Shown: piece after piece, positions 23,649-32,703 of the stretch
Numbering within the stretch: position 1 is the first letter of the stretch
How the letters are laid out: the number at the start of each line of letters is the position of its first letter
NCBI GenBank assembly: GCA_030428905.1
Contig: JAUIED010000026.1
Span: forward strand, 1 to 40,726
DNA from: Gammaproteobacteria bacterium
GTDB taxonomy: Bacteria > Pseudomonadota > Gammaproteobacteria > Pseudomonadales > Azotimanducaceae
Reading direction: 5' to 3'
Length of the DNA stretch: 40,726 nt
Made by a program: the position numbers and the translations under genes
Notes under the pieces: model-generated
Database searches by the model: none
Told to the model about the DNA's origin: nothing
The model's input: only the letters and a program-made list of their open reading frames with translations

Positions 23649-25757
23649 TCAGCCCTGCAGGCTTGCGAAGTTTTTGCCTTCCGCCACCAGCTTCTCCAGC
23701 AATGGTGCGGGCTTCCACTTGGCTTCGCCGTACTCTTCACCGAATCGCTTGATGTCGGCGAGAATGTTGTCGAGACCCTGCTGGTCCGCCCAGAACATCG
23801 GCCCGCCCACCGTCGCCGGGAAGCCGTAGCCGTTGATGTAGACGATGTCGATATCGCAGGGCCGCAGTGCAATACCTTCCTCAAGAATGCGCGCACCTTC
23901 GTTGATCAGCGGGTACAGGCAGCGCTTGAGCACCTCTTCGTCGCTGATCGCCCGGCGGCTCATGCCGAGTTCCGCTGAGGTCTGCTCGACGATCTCCACC
24001 ACTTCCGGGTCGGGCTGGCCGGCACGGCTGCCTTCCGGGTAGATGTAGTAACCGCGGCTGTTCTTCTGCCCGAAGCGTTCGAGCTCGCAGAGCTTGTCGG
24101 CCACGCGGGCGGTGACTGGCACGTCTTCCGGCTTCATGCCGGCGAGCTTGCGGGCGCGCCAGCCGAGGTCGAGGCCCACAAGGTCGGCCATCTGGAACGG
24201 ACCCATGGGCATGCCGAAACCCTGAATGACGCTGTCCACCTGATAGGGTGTGGCGCCTTGCAGGATGATCTCTCCGGCCTGGCCGGTGTAGCCCGCGAGC
24301 ATACGGTTGCCGATGAAGCCGGGCGCGTTGCCGGACAGCACGGCGATCTTCGACAGCCGTTTGCCGAGCTGCATGGCGGTGGCGATGGTGGATTTGGAAG
24401 ACTTCGCTCCGCGCACCACTTCCAGCAGGCGCATGATGTTCGCCGGGCTGAAGAAGTGCATGCCGCACACGAGTTCTGGCCGCGAAGTGGCGTCGGCCAT
24501 CTTGTCGACGTCGAGGCCGGAGGTGTTGCTGGCGAGCATGGCGCCAGGTTTGGCGATGGCGTCGAGCTTTTTGAAGGTTTCCACCTTCACGTCGATGTTT
24601 TCGTAGATCGCCTCGATGATGATGTCCGCCTGGCCGAGGTCTTCATGCTTCGTGGTGCCGGTGATGAGCGCCATACGCTTGTCCACGTCGGCCTCGCTCA
24701 TGCGGCCGCGGCTCGCCTGGATGTCGTAGTTGCGCTTGATCACGCCGAGGCCGCGCTTCAGCGCTTCCTCGTCCATCTCCAGCACGGTGACGGGAATGCC
24801 GGCGTTGGCGAAGCACATGGTGATGCCGCCGCCCATGGTGCCGCAGCCCACCACTCCGGCGGTCTGAATGTCGTGCAGCTCGGTGTCGCGGGGAATGTCG
24901 GGAATCTTCGCCACTTCGCGCTCGGCGAAGAAGATGTGGATCATCGCCTGGCGTTGCGGGTGGTTCAGACACTTTACGAAACGGTCCCGTTCCACCGCCA
25001 TGCCGGCATCGAAGTCGTCGGAATTCACTGCCGCTTCCACGCACTGGATGATCATCTCCGGCGCGAACTGGCCGCGCATGCGCTGTGCTGTAAGCTTGCG
25101 GGCAGCGGCGAAGATCTCGTCGCGGCCGCGATCCGCCTCGACCTTGTCGGTCAGATCACGCACTTTGCGGTTGCCTGCGCCTTCCTTGACCAGGTTCTGC
25201 GCGTAGGCAATGCCGCCCTCGACGATGTCGCCATCAACGATCTCATCGACGATGCCCAGCGCTTTCGCCTGCGGGGCGGGGCAGGGCTCGCCGGTGAGGA
25301 TGAACTGCAGGGCTTTCTCGGCACCGATCAGGCGTGGCAGCCGCTGGGTACCGCCCGCGCCCGGCAGCAGGCCGAGCTTTACTTCCGGCAAACCGACGGG
25401 CGCGCTGGGTGCTGCCACCCGGTAGCCGCAGCACAGGGCAACTTCGAGGCCGCCGCCGAACGCCGTGCCGTTGATGGCGGCGACGATGGGCTTGGAGCTG
25501 TTCTCCATGAGCTCCAGGCACTCACCGAGGCTCGGACCTTTGGCCTCGCCGCCGAACTCGGAGATATCGGCACCGGCTATGAAGGCGCGCCCGGCGCCGG
25601 TGAGAACGATCGCTTCGATGGCGTCATCGGCCAGCGCCTTTTTCACGCCCTCGTCGAGGCCCGCGCGCACGCCGCTGGACAGCGGATTGACGGGTGGGTT
25701 GTCGATGGTCAGGAGCGCGACGTTTCCTCGCGCCTCGTAGTGCACGGTGCCTTTCAT
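23649..25757 (-). CDS. Bifunctional enoyl-CoA hydratase / 3-hydroxyacyl-CoA dehydrogenase (FadB/FadJ-like)
   Basis: 702 residues with GAGGGGAA ahead of ATG 25757. The N-terminal crotonase half (about 1-190) has the oxyanion motif [13 protein letters not shown], the Glu in [16 protein letters not shown] and the second Glu in [22 protein letters not shown] linker leads to the NAD-binding domain at about 300 ([28 protein letters not shown]). After it come the dehydrogenase regions [10 protein letters not shown] and [20 protein letters not shown] (the catalytic His) and two C-terminal helical domains. Length and order match multifunctional enzyme 1 and short FadJ types. It performs hydration and NAD-dependent oxidation of enoyl-CoA; no thiolase (FadA) is adjacent. 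Confidence 0.95.
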   Translation of the reverse strand: MKGTVHYEARGNVALLTIDNPPVNPLSSGVRAGLDEGVKKALADDAIEAIVLTGAGRAFIAGADISEFGGEAKGPSLGECLELMENSSKPIVAAINGTAFGGGLEVALCCGYRVAAPSAPVGLPEVKLGLLPGAGGTQRLPRLIGAEKALQFILTGEPCPAPQAKALGIVDEIVDGDIVEGGIAYAQNLVKEGAGNRKVRDLTDKVEADRGRDEIFAAARKLTAQRMRGQFAPEMIIQCVEAAVNSDDFDAGMAVERDRFVKCLNHPQRQAMIHIFFAEREVAKIPDIPRDTELHDIQTAGVVGCGTMGGGITMCFANAGIPVTVLEMDEEALKRGLGVIKRNYDIQASRGRMSEADVDKRMALITGTTKHEDLGQADIIIEAIYENIDVKVETFKKLDAIAKPGAMLASNTSGLDVDKMADATSRPELVCGMHFFSPANIMRLLEVVRGAKSSKSTIATAMQLGKRLSKIAVLSGNAPGFIGNRMLAGYTGQAGEIILQGATPYQVDSVIQGFGMPMGPFQMADLVGLDLGWRARKLAGMKPEDVPVTARVADKLCELERFGQKNSRGYYIYPEGSRAGQPDPEVVEIVEQTSAELGMSRRAISDEEVLKRCLYPLINEGARILEEGIALRPCDIDIVYINGYGFPATVGGPMFWADQQGLDNILADIKRFGEEYGEAKWKPAPLLEKLVAEGKNFASLQG

Positions 25758-25795
25758 GGGTTCCCCTCGATGGATTGAATCGTTATGCCCGAAGT

Positions 25796-27502
25796 TTACC
25801 CGCTCACGCGGCGGCCGCGGAAGTAAACGGCCTGCACCGCGGTGTCGGCGACGTCGGCTGGCTCGATCTCGAACGGGTTGCGGTCGAGCACGATGAGGTC
25901 AGCAGACTTACCCACGCGCACGGAGCCGGTGACGTCGCCGAGGGTCAAACCATCCGCACCGCCCTGCGTGAAGATCCGCAGCGCTTCGGCCATGCTTATT
26001 GCCTGTTCCGGCCACAGCGTGCCTGGCGTCTGGCGGTGCGGGTCGGCGCGGGTCACAAGGGCGCTGATGCCCATCCACGGGTTGGCGCTGGGCACCGCCG
26101 AGGGCCAGTCGGAGCCGGCGACGATCATCGCGCCGGCATCGAGCAGGTCGCGCGCCGGCCAGTAGCGCTCGCCGCGGCTCTGGCCCACGGCGCTCACTAC
26201 GCTTTCGATGATCGGCGAGGGGTGCCACAGGTAGGGCGAGAAGTCTGCTACTGCACCGAGCTGCGCGAAGCGCGGGATGTCCGCCGGGTCGATGTAGCCC
26301 GCGTGGGCCAGCTCATGGTGCAGCCCCGAGTCGCCGTTCGCGCGCCGCGCTTCGGCGATGGCATCGAGTGCTGCGCGCACGCTGCGGTCGCCGGCCACGT
26401 GCATCTTCACGGTAAATCCGCGGCGATCGAGTTCCACCAGATCGGCGGTGAGCTGTGCCTCGGTCAGGTGCATGGCGCCGCCGTCGAATTCCTCCCCGTG
26501 CGCATCATCCGCTGTGTACGGCGCCAGCATGGCGGCGGTGCGCGCCACGGTCGGCACGCCGTCCAGAAAGAGCTTCACGAAGCTCGTATGTACGTTCTCC
26601 GAGCGGTACCGGTCGCGCTCGTTTTCCAGCGCGGCATAGTCCAGTGCGCCTTCGCGCTTGCCGTAGGTGGTGCGCTGGCAGACGGCGACGTGCATGTTGA
26701 GCCGTGCGGCGCGGTCGAGTGCGCTGAAGGCCATGCCCGCAGGGCGGAAGGCGCCGGCGTCTTTCATGCCGGTGATGCCGAAGCCGCGGGCGATCTCCAC
26801 GGATTTGGCGGCGGCGGCGATGTACTGTTCCTCTGTGGGTTCGGGAACCACCGAGTCCAGGCGACGAATGGCGGTCTCCAGCAGCACGCCGTTCGGCGCA
26901 CCGAGGGCATCGCGTACGATGTAGCCACCCTCCGGGTCTGGCGTGTCGGCATCGATGCCCGCCAGCGCCAGTGCGCGGCTGTTCACCCAGCCGTTGTGGC
27001 CGGAATCGTCCGCGAGATAAATGGCGTGGGTGTCGGAGATGGCATCGAGAAACTCCCGGGGTGAGGCCAGGTCGTGCTTCTCGAAGAAGCTCGAATCCCA
27101 CTGGCCGCCGCGGATCCATGCGGCCTCCGGTTGCGCTGCCACGCATGCCGAGAGCGCTGTGCGGATCTCCTCCGGCCCGGCAGTGAATGGAAACTGGCAC
27201 TCGTACAGCGTCTTCACGCCCCCCCACACAGGGTGGATGTGCAGGTCGTTGATGCCCGGCATTGCAAAACGTCCGGCGAGGTCGACCGTATCTGTGTGCT
27301 CGCCGATGTAGGCTGCAATCTCCTCGCTTGTACCCACGGCCACGTAGCGCCCATCGCGTATCGCTGCGGCTTCGGCCCACGGTTGGTCGGCTTCCACGGT
27401 GTAGATGCGACCGCCGGTGAGCACGGTGTCTGCAGGTCGTTCAACCGGTTCAGGGGTGCAGGCAGCGACGAGGAGGGTGAGGACGAGGATGATCGAGCGC
27501 AT
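25796..27502 (-). CDS. Amidohydrolase-superfamily lipoprotein (YtcJ-like)
   Basis: 568 residues beginning with a lipoprotein signal (hydrophobic 3-11, then L-V-A-A-C). TVLTGGRIYTVEADQPWAEAAAIRDGRYVAVG is the usual opening of YtcJ-type amidohydrolases. The metal-binding HxH appears in DLHIHP near residue 88, later histidines occur in HVAGD and HELAHAGY, and the Asp-containing SDWPSAVPSANP lies toward the C-terminus, followed by GLTLGDVTGSVRVGKSADLIVLDRNPFE. These proteins hydrolyse C-N bonds, with few substrates known. Lipidation would place it on the periplasmic side. It is upstream of the FadB-like gene by only 38 bp, so it could be co-transcribed. Confidence 0.9.
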   Translation of the reverse strand: MRSIILVLTLLVAACTPEPVERPADTVLTGGRIYTVEADQPWAEAAAIRDGRYVAVGTSEEIAAYIGEHTDTVDLAGRFAMPGINDLHIHPVWGGVKTLYECQFPFTAGPEEIRTALSACVAAQPEAAWIRGGQWDSSFFEKHDLASPREFLDAISDTHAIYLADDSGHNGWVNSRALALAGIDADTPDPEGGYIVRDALGAPNGVLLETAIRRLDSVVPEPTEEQYIAAAAKSVEIARGFGITGMKDAGAFRPAGMAFSALDRAARLNMHVAVCQRTTYGKREGALDYAALENERDRYRSENVHTSFVKLFLDGVPTVARTAAMLAPYTADDAHGEEFDGGAMHLTEAQLTADLVELDRRGFTVKMHVAGDRSVRAALDAIAEARRANGDSGLHHELAHAGYIDPADIPRFAQLGAVADFSPYLWHPSPIIESVVSAVGQSRGERYWPARDLLDAGAMIVAGSDWPSAVPSANPWMGISALVTRADPHRQTPGTLWPEQAISMAEALRIFTQGGADGLTLGDVTGSVRVGKSADLIVLDRNPFEIEPADVADTAVQAVYFRGRRVSG

Positions 27503-27593
27503 GGAAAGTTACCTGGAATTTACCTCGGCAACCCTATAGTGCAGGGTTGATCGCTGGCAAGATGGCGCCAATGCAATCGATGTGAGGAAATCG

Positions 27594-28298
27594 ATGGGTG
27601 GCACCATGAACCGACTGTTGATATTCACGTTACTGATGGGGTTTGGCATGGCGGCACAGGCGGAAACCTACGGCAGAACCATCGTCGTCCAGGGCGAGGG
27701 CACAGTTGCCTACCAACCGGACCGGGCGGCGGTGGCGCTGTCCATCGCCGCGAGAAGCAAGGATCTGGGCGCCGCCCAGAAAAGCGCAGCGGATGTGGCC
27801 GCGCGGGTGCTGAAGCTCGCCGACAAGCTAGGTATCGAGCGCCGTCGGGTAGACACCACCGCAGCCACGGTGCGCCCTGAGTACCGCTGGAACCGCGATC
27901 AGGAGCAGCAGGAACTGGTGGGCTATGTGGCCGAGCGGCAGATGGATGTCGAGCTCGAGGACCTTGCCCGGCTCGGTGATCTGGTAGAAGGCGCGGTGTC
28001 GGCGGGCGTAAACCAGGTGTCGTCACCGAATCTGTACAGCAGCCGGGAGCGCGACATCTTCCGGCAGGCTCTGGCGGCCGCTGCGGAGGATGCACGGCGC
28101 AACGCGCAGGCGCTGGCCGGGGCGCTTGGCGCCACGGTTGGTGAGGTGGTCAGCATCACCACCAGCAGCGGCAGCGCGCCGGTGCCAATGCCCGGGGTGC
28201 GCATGGCCATGGCCGCGGAATCGGATGCGGCGCAGACCTACAATGCTGGGGAGCGCAGCCATCGCACCGAGGTGCAGGTGGTGTTCGCGCTGCAGTAG
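27594..28298 (+). CDS. SIMPL (DUF541) domain periplasmic protein
   Basis: 234 residues from ATG 27594, preceded six nt upstream by GAGG; other in-frame ATGs at 27582 and 27606 fit less well. A signal peptide (about 6-22, ending AQA) is followed by [33 protein letters not shown], the diagnostic SIMPL opening, then a helix-rich middle and [23 protein letters not shown]. The family is named after a mouse IRAK-signalling protein, but bacterial members are secreted envelope proteins of unknown role, sometimes tied to stress tolerance. It is divergent (91 bp) from the amidohydrolase and separate from the enoyl-CoA hydratase operon by 98 bp. Confidence 0.9.
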   Translation: MGGTMNRLLIFTLLMGFGMAAQAETYGRTIVVQGEGTVAYQPDRAAVALSIAARSKDLGAAQKSAADVAARVLKLADKLGIERRRVDTTAATVRPEYRWNRDQEQQELVGYVAERQMDVELEDLARLGDLVEGAVSAGVNQVSSPNLYSSRERDIFRQALAAAAEDARRNAQALAGALGATVGEVVSITTSSGSAPVPMPGVRMAMAAESDAAQTYNAGERSHRTEVQVVFALQ

Positions 28299-28396
28299 GG
28301 ATCAGCGCGCCGTCGGCCGGCGTTGGTAATGCTTCTGCCTGCCCGCTAGCATATCCCGCGCGTCGCAGTTCCCGCGGCGCCCGGAAGGGAGGATGC

Positions 28397-29203
28397 ATGG
28401 GACGGTACGACAAGTACGACACGTTTCTGGTGGAGTACCCGCAACCGCGGGTGATGAAGCTGATTTTCAACAAGCCGGAGCGCCTGAACGCGCTCGACCG
28501 GGTGGGGCATCGCCAGCTCACCTACATCTGGCGCGACATCGACGAAGACGAGGACATCGACTGCGTGATCCTCACCGGCACCGGCCGGGCCTTCTCCGCC
28601 GGCGGCGACTTCACCATGATCGAGGAGATCATGAGCGACGAGCGCGTGCGTGCAACGGTGTGGAAAGAAGCACGCGACCTCGTCTACAACATCATCAACT
28701 GCGGCAAGCCCATCATCTCTGCCATCAACGGGCCCGCGGTTGGCGCGGGGCTCGTGGCGGGTCTGCTGGCCGATATCTCCATCGTCGGGCGCTCTGTCAG
28801 CATTACCGACGGCCACACGCGCCTGGGTGTGGCTGCGGGTGATCACGCGGTGATTCTCTGGCCGCTGCTGTGCGGCATGGCGAAAGCCAAGTACTACCTG
28901 ATGACATGCGATCGCCTGTCAGGCGAGGAGGCGGAACGTATTGGCCTGGTGTCCATGTGCGTGGACGACGACGCGCTGCAGGACACCGCGCTCGAAGTGG
29001 CTGGCAAGCTGGCGGCAGGTGCGCCCAACGCCATCCGCTGGACCAAGTACGCGCTCAACAACTGGCTGCGTATGGCCGGGCCCAGCTTCGATGCGTCCAC
29101 CGCGCTCGAGTTTCTCGGCTTCGCGTCTTCGGAGGCGCGCGAGGGGCTCGCCGCACTTCAGGAAAAGCGGCCGCCCAGTTTTGATCAGGGCTCGCCCGTC
29201 TGA
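28397..29203 (+). CDS. Enoyl-CoA hydratase/isomerase family protein
   Basis: 268 residues, preceded by GGGAGG before ATG 28397. The crotonase fold shows [13 protein letters not shown] for the oxyanion hole and [21 protein letters not shown] for the second turn. In the usual second-Glu position the sequence reads [20 protein letters not shown], so the canonical catalytic Glu of hydratases is not evident; Asp-type or isomerase/dehalogenase-like chemistry is possible. It probably starts a four-gene operon with the SDR (23 nt), NSS symporter (overlap) and DUF2628 gene. Confidence 0.9.
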   Translation: MGRYDKYDTFLVEYPQPRVMKLIFNKPERLNALDRVGHRQLTYIWRDIDEDEDIDCVILTGTGRAFSAGGDFTMIEEIMSDERVRATVWKEARDLVYNIINCGKPIISAINGPAVGAGLVAGLLADISIVGRSVSITDGHTRLGVAAGDHAVILWPLLCGMAKAKYYLMTCDRLSGEEAERIGLVSMCVDDDALQDTALEVAGKLAAGAPNAIRWTKYALNNWLRMAGPSFDASTALEFLGFASSEAREGLAALQEKRPPSFDQGSPV

Positions 29204-29226
29204 GCGGGCGCGAAGGAGTCATACGA

Positions 29227-30204
29227 ATGGAACAGTTTGAAGGAAAGATTGCCGTAGTCACAGGCGGCGGCACCGGCATGGGCCGTGAGCTTGTTCGCCA
29301 GCTTGTCGCGGAGGGCTGTCATGTGGCCATGTGCGATGTGTCCGAAGCGAACATGCGCGAGACGGTGTCGCTTTGTGGCGATGCCGGAGTGCGCATCACC
29401 ACCCATGTCTGCGATGTGTCCGATGAAGCGCAGGTGAACGCTTTTCGCGACGCCGTCATGGCGGAGCACGACACGCAGCACATCAACCTGTTATTCAACA
29501 ACGCTGGTATAGGCGGCGGCGGTGAGTTTGTCACCGGCAGCCGCGAGGAGTGGGAGCGTACGTTTGCCGTGTGCTGGTATGGCGTGTACTACGGTTGCCG
29601 TGCCTTCATGCCGCTGCTTGTCGCCAGCGACGCGGGCCATGTGGTGAACACGAGCTCCGTCAACGGTTTCTGGGCGACGCTGGGCCCGGGTGTGTCGCAC
29701 ACCGCCTACGCGGCGGCGAAGTTTGCGGTCAAGGGCTTCACCGAAGCGCTGGTAACCGACCTGCGGCTGAACGCCCCGCACGTGCAGGCATCGGTGGTCA
29801 TGCCGGGGCATATCGGTACCTCCATCGCCCTGAACAGTGCCGGAATTCTCGGGCGCAACTCCTCGCTCGAGTTGAGTGCCGAGGAGGTGGCCGTCGCCCG
29901 CAAGCGTATGGTGGCCAGGGGGCTGCCGGTCGGCAATGAACCCGATGATCACATCCGTCAGATGCTGCACCAGCAGGCGCTGGACTTTCGTGACAAGGCC
30001 CCGACCACGGCAGGGCAAGCGGCGACCATCATCCTTGATGGCGTACGCGCTGGCCGCTGGCGCATTCTGGTTGGTGCCGACGCCGAGCACCTGGACCGCA
30101 AGGTGCGCGAGTATCCGGAAGAGGCCTATGAGGCGAGTTTTCTCGAAAAAGTCTGGGGTGCGGGGCACTTGCAGCCGATCACCCGAGGTAGCGACGCCAC
30201 GTGA
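29227..30204 (+). CDS. Short-chain dehydrogenase/reductase (SDR)
   Basis: 325 residues with AAGGAG before ATG 29227. NAD(P)-binding motif TGGGTGMG at residues 12-19, then NNAGIGGGG, then catalytic Ser in TSSVNG and YAAAK (Tyr-x-x-x-Lys). This is classical SDR layout with a C-terminal extension of about 60 residues that includes GVRAGRWRILVGADAEHLDR, as in long-chain alcohol- or sterol-type SDRs. Substrate unknown. It overlaps the symporter start by four nt (GTGA). Confidence 0.94.
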   Translation: MEQFEGKIAVVTGGGTGMGRELVRQLVAEGCHVAMCDVSEANMRETVSLCGDAGVRITTHVCDVSDEAQVNAFRDAVMAEHDTQHINLLFNNAGIGGGGEFVTGSREEWERTFAVCWYGVYYGCRAFMPLLVASDAGHVVNTSSVNGFWATLGPGVSHTAYAAAKFAVKGFTEALVTDLRLNAPHVQASVVMPGHIGTSIALNSAGILGRNSSLELSAEEVAVARKRMVARGLPVGNEPDDHIRQMLHQQALDFRDKAPTTAGQAATIILDGVRAGRWRILVGADAEHLDRKVREYPEEAYEASFLEKVWGAGHLQPITRGSDAT

Positions 30205-31541
30205 GCGGTGCGCCGCAATGGACCTCGCGCACCGGCTTTCTGCTGGCGGCCATCGGCTTCGCGGTGGGCCTCGGCAACATCTGGCGGTTTCCGTATGTAA
30301 CCGGTGAGAACGGCGGCGGCGCGTTCGTTATCGTCTACCTGCTCTGCGCGCTCGCCATCGGCGTGCCGTTTCTCATCGCCGAAATCCTCATCGGCCGCCG
30401 CGGCGGCAAAAGTCCGCCGGGCAGCATGCGCACCGTCGCCATCGCGGAAGGCAGCAGCCCAGCCTGGGCAGGCGCCGGTTTTCTGCATCTGGCCACCGCC
30501 TTCCTCATCAGCGTGGTGTATGTGGTCGTGGCCGGCTGGGTGTTGGCGTACCTGTTTGAAGCCCTGACGAGTGGTTTTGCCGGCGTGGATGCGCAGTCTG
30601 CAACTGGCGCCTTCGACGCCTTCGTGGCGGACTTCACAGCGCTTGGGTTGTGGAGTTTTGCGGTGCTCGCCATCAGCACGCTGGTGCTGTATTTCGGCGT
30701 TCAGAATGGCATCGAACGCACGGTGCGCGTGCTCATGCCGACGCTGTTCACGTTGCTGGTGGTGCTCGCCATCTACAACGTCTTTGTGGGCGGTTTCAAC
30801 GACGCACTCGCCTACCTCTTCACGCCGGATTTTTCCAAGGTCGATGCCAACATGGTTCTGGCGGCTATCGGCCAGGCGTTTTTCAGCATCGGCGTGGGCA
30901 TGGCCGGCATGATGACCTTCGGCGCCTATCTGCCGGCTGATGTATCCATCGCCCGCAGCGCGGTGATTATCGTGCTGGCGGATACGGCCGTCGCTTTGAC
31001 GGCTGGGCTAGTCATCTTTCCGGCGGTGTTCCACTACGGTCTCGATCCTGCCGGCGGCGCGGGTCTCATCTTTCAGACCCTGCCGGTAGCGTTCGCGCAG
31101 ATGCCGGGTGGGCACGTGGTGAGCGTTTTGTTTTTCCTGCTGCTCACGGTTGCTGCGGTAACCTCGCTCGTCGGCCTTCTGGAATCGCTGGTGTCGTGGC
31201 TGTGTTTCTGGGTGAACCTGTCGCGGCACATGGCGGCCACCGTCGTTGGTATCACCGTTGCTTTGTTCAGCGTGGTGAGCGTGCTGTCATTTAACGTCTG
31301 GTCCGATGTGACCATTGCTGGAAGCACACTCGGCACGGTGCTCGACTTCATCCCCAACCAGATCATGTTGCCGCTCGGCGGCCTGCTCATTGCGCTGTTC
31401 GTGGGTTGGGTGGTTCGCGCAGATACTGCTCGCGGCGAGCTGGATCTTGGTGATACGGCCTTCGCATTGTGGCGGGTGCTGGTGCGTTATCTGGCGCCGC
31501 TGGCCGTTGTGGTGGTGCTGGTAGTGGGCATCTCCGGTTGA
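30201..31541 (+). CDS. Sodium-dependent transporter, neurotransmitter:sodium symporter (NSS/SNF) family
   Basis: 446 residues from GTG 30201, overlapping the SDR stop. The family signature follows the N-terminus: TSRTGFLLAAIGFAVGLGNIWRFPYVTGENGGGAFVIVYLL, with the unwound TM1 and the Na+/substrate-site GxxxGNxWRFP. About 11 hydrophobic segments can be drawn, including PADVSIARSAVIIVLADTAVALTAGLVIFPAVF in the middle, as in LeuT-like bacterial members. It would import an amino acid or related compound with Na+. It overlaps the following DUF2628 frame as TTGA. Confidence 0.93.
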   Translation: MSGAPQWTSRTGFLLAAIGFAVGLGNIWRFPYVTGENGGGAFVIVYLLCALAIGVPFLIAEILIGRRGGKSPPGSMRTVAIAEGSSPAWAGAGFLHLATAFLISVVYVVVAGWVLAYLFEALTSGFAGVDAQSATGAFDAFVADFTALGLWSFAVLAISTLVLYFGVQNGIERTVRVLMPTLFTLLVVLAIYNVFVGGFNDALAYLFTPDFSKVDANMVLAAIGQAFFSIGVGMAGMMTFGAYLPADVSIARSAVIIVLADTAVALTAGLVIFPAVFHYGLDPAGGAGLIFQTLPVAFAQMPGGHVVSVLFFLLLTVAAVTSLVGLLESLVSWLCFWVNLSRHMAATVVGITVALFSVVSVLSFNVWSDVTIAGSTLGTVLDFIPNQIMLPLGGLLIALFVGWVVRADTARGELDLGDTAFALWRVLVRYLAPLAVVVVLVVGISG

Positions 31542-32056
31542 ACGATATCTACGCCGCACCTGGCTCGGCGACCGAAGATGCACCCTCGGAGCCGGTGCTG
31601 CTGGCCTTCACCGGCACTCCGGAGTACCCGCAGAAGTGGCGCGGTTTGATCGAAGGGCGTTCGCGTTTTGCGGGCTTCAACTGGGCGGCGTTCTTCTTCA
31701 CAACCCTTTGGCTTGCCTATCGGAAGATGTACCTCTGGGCGCTTGGGGCTTTTCTCGCCGGCGTTGCGTTGGAGGTCGGTCTGGCTTTGCTGGTGCTGAA
31801 GTTTGGACTTACAGGGGCTGGGTTTCAGTTGCCCTACCTGCTTGCGCACCTGCTTTGCGTTCGTCTGCCGTTGGGAATGGCGGCCAACGTGCTGTATTAC
31901 CATCGGGCAATCGCCAGGATCCGCAGCGTGCCGAACGCCGAGTCGCAGCTCGAGGCCGTACGCCAACTTGGTGGCACCAACGGCGTTGTTGTGGTCGTGC
32001 TGGTCATCGCGTTGGTGAGTCTGAACATGCTGAGCGTGATGCTGCTTGCCGGCTGA
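31538..32056 (+). CDS. DUF2628-like membrane protein
   Basis: 172 residues from TTG 31538, inside the symporter stop (TTGA); an earlier in-frame start at 31469 lies in the symporter gene. An N-terminal cytoplasmic stretch ends in FAGFNWAAFFFTTLWLAYRKMYLWAL, the usual DUF2628 core of Trp/Phe-rich helix plus basic turn. Four hydrophobic segments follow (about 55-72, 75-98, 105-125 and 148-170). Function unknown. Overlap with the symporter suggests a dedicated accessory or a simple read-through arrangement. Confidence 0.75.
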   Translation: MNDIYAAPGSATEDAPSEPVLLAFTGTPEYPQKWRGLIEGRSRFAGFNWAAFFFTTLWLAYRKMYLWALGAFLAGVALEVGLALLVLKFGLTGAGFQLPYLLAHLLCVRLPLGMAANVLYYHRAIARIRSVPNAESQLEAVRQLGGTNGVVVVVLVIALVSLNMLSVMLLAG

Positions 32057-32072
32057 AGTCAGGCAGGGTTGG

Positions 32073-32130
32073 CACAGCCATGGCCGACAGGTGCCGCACA
32101 ACGGTAGCGCGGACATCGACCATGGCTGTG
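32073..32130. terminator. Two-tier inverted repeat between convergent genes
   Basis: CACAGCCATGG (32073-32083) and CCATGGCTGTG (32120-32130) are exact reverse complements, extendable by a G-T and a G-C pair. The 36-nt interior has a smaller hairpin, TGCCG with CGGTA around CACAA. It lies just after the DUF2628 stop and just beyond the end of the leftward small membrane protein, so a bidirectional terminator is the simplest reading. No U-tract is present. Confidence 0.4.
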
Positions 32131-32141
32131 TCAGTCAGCCA

Positions 32142-32375
32142 TCAGGCCGCCAGGCGGTCGCTACGTTCCTCCTCCCGGCGGGCAAGGCGCTCGACAGCCT
32201 CCTCGCTCGCGCGCAGGTCTTCGAACAGGTAACGATCGGCGCTCGACGGGTGCATCATGGCGATGGCGCGGGCCATCTCCAGCGCCCAACGTTTGCGTCG
32301 TTCGATACCGCGACCCAGCAGGATTGCGTAGCCTGCTGTGATGGCTGTTGCCAGCAATGCAAGAAGCCATTCCAT
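32142..32375 (-). CDS. Small single-pass membrane protein, hypothetical
   Basis: 77 residues. Three consecutive ATG codons begin at 32381, 32378 and 32375; GGAG at 32383-32386 is best spaced for the third, so that one is used. One N-terminal membrane helix (MEWLLALLATAITAGYAILL), a basic turn (RGIERRKRW), then an amphipathic charged helix with many Arg/Glu (VERLARREEERSDRL). I do not recognise a family. The structured G-rich element lies immediately upstream and would be its leader or promoter region. Confidence 0.55.
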   Translation of the reverse strand: MEWLLALLATAITAGYAILLGRGIERRKRWALEMARAIAMMHPSSADRYLFEDLRASEEAVERLARREEERSDRLAA

Positions 32376-32407
32376 CATCATTCTCCATAGGTTCTTCGGG
32401 TGCCATG

Positions 32408-32482
32408 CCCGGTGAACGCCGGAGAGAGAGAGGGAGGGGGAGGGGGGGAAGCTATCTCTCCGGCGTTACACCGGGAGATAGC
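32408..32482. repeat. G-rich hairpin element with two competing folds
   Basis: First fold: 32408-32427 pairs with 32455-32475 (20 bp, one unpaired A), enclosing a 27-nt loop. The loop carries G-runs of 3, 5 and 7 at 32432-32434, 32436-32440 and 32442-32448, enough for a G-quadruplex. Second fold: GCTATCTC (32451-32458) and CCGG (32460-32463) pair with CCGG (32471-32474) and GAGATAGC (32475-32482) around CGTTACA. The two folds share bases 32455-32475 and cannot coexist. It sits between the small membrane protein and the 56-residue frame. Confidence 0.7.
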
Positions 32483-32493
32483 GGTGCAACGTG

Positions 32494-32664
32494 TCAGGGG
32501 GTGGCCGTTTTGGCAAACCGCACTGCCATATGAATGGCATCGCACGGCAGCACACCCACAGCCCAGCTGGTGTCGACAGCCGGGCGGCTCACGGTGGAGC
32601 GACCGGTCTCGAACGAGCCGTTCTGGGGGCAGGAGCCCTGGATTTGTTGCACATATCGGTTCAT
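32494..32664 (-). CDS. Candidate 56-residue ORF, possibly SOS-linked
   Basis: Reads MNRYVQQIQGSCPQNGSFET and on to RFAKTATP. Third-codon positions are mostly G or C, as in neighbouring real genes. A leftward TATACT at 32675-32680 gives a nearly leaderless mRNA, with no ribosome site. A LexA-like box lies across its -35 position, and the hairpin at 32451-32482 begins 12 bp after its stop. I do not recognise the product; no membrane segment or signal is visible. Could be chance in GC-rich DNA. Confidence 0.35.
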   Translation of the reverse strand: MNRYVQQIQGSCPQNGSFETGRSTVSRPAVDTSWAVGVLPCDAIHMAVRFAKTATP

Positions 32665-32687
32665 AGCGAGGCGGAGTATAGTCGCCT

Positions 32688-32703
32688 CTGTATATAAATC
32701 CAG
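32688..32703 (+). promoter_or_regulatory. LexA-like (SOS) box upstream of dinB
   Basis: CTGTATATAAATCCAG matches the LexA consensus CTGT-N8-ACAG at seven of eight defined positions and has the AT-rich centre expected. It is 23 bp before the dinB ATG, overlapping a plausible -10. dinB is a classical LexA target in gammaproteobacteria, which strengthens the call. Confidence 0.7.

Noticed and set aside
24258-25778. Long open frame on the plus strand, 506 codons
   Set aside because: It is antisense to the FadB-like gene, whose product shows clear motifs. In GC-rich DNA such mirror frames are common. The His/Ala/Gly-rich translation has no recognisable domain.
25694-27064. Plus-strand open frame of 456 codons
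   Set aside because: Antisense to the amidohydrolase lipoprotein; no motifs or ribosome site, and His/Arg/Val-rich composition typical of antisense frames.
28308-28322. CGCCG/CGGCG hairpin after the SIMPL gene
   Set aside because: Five-bp stem in GC-rich DNA followed by only TTGG; likely chance.
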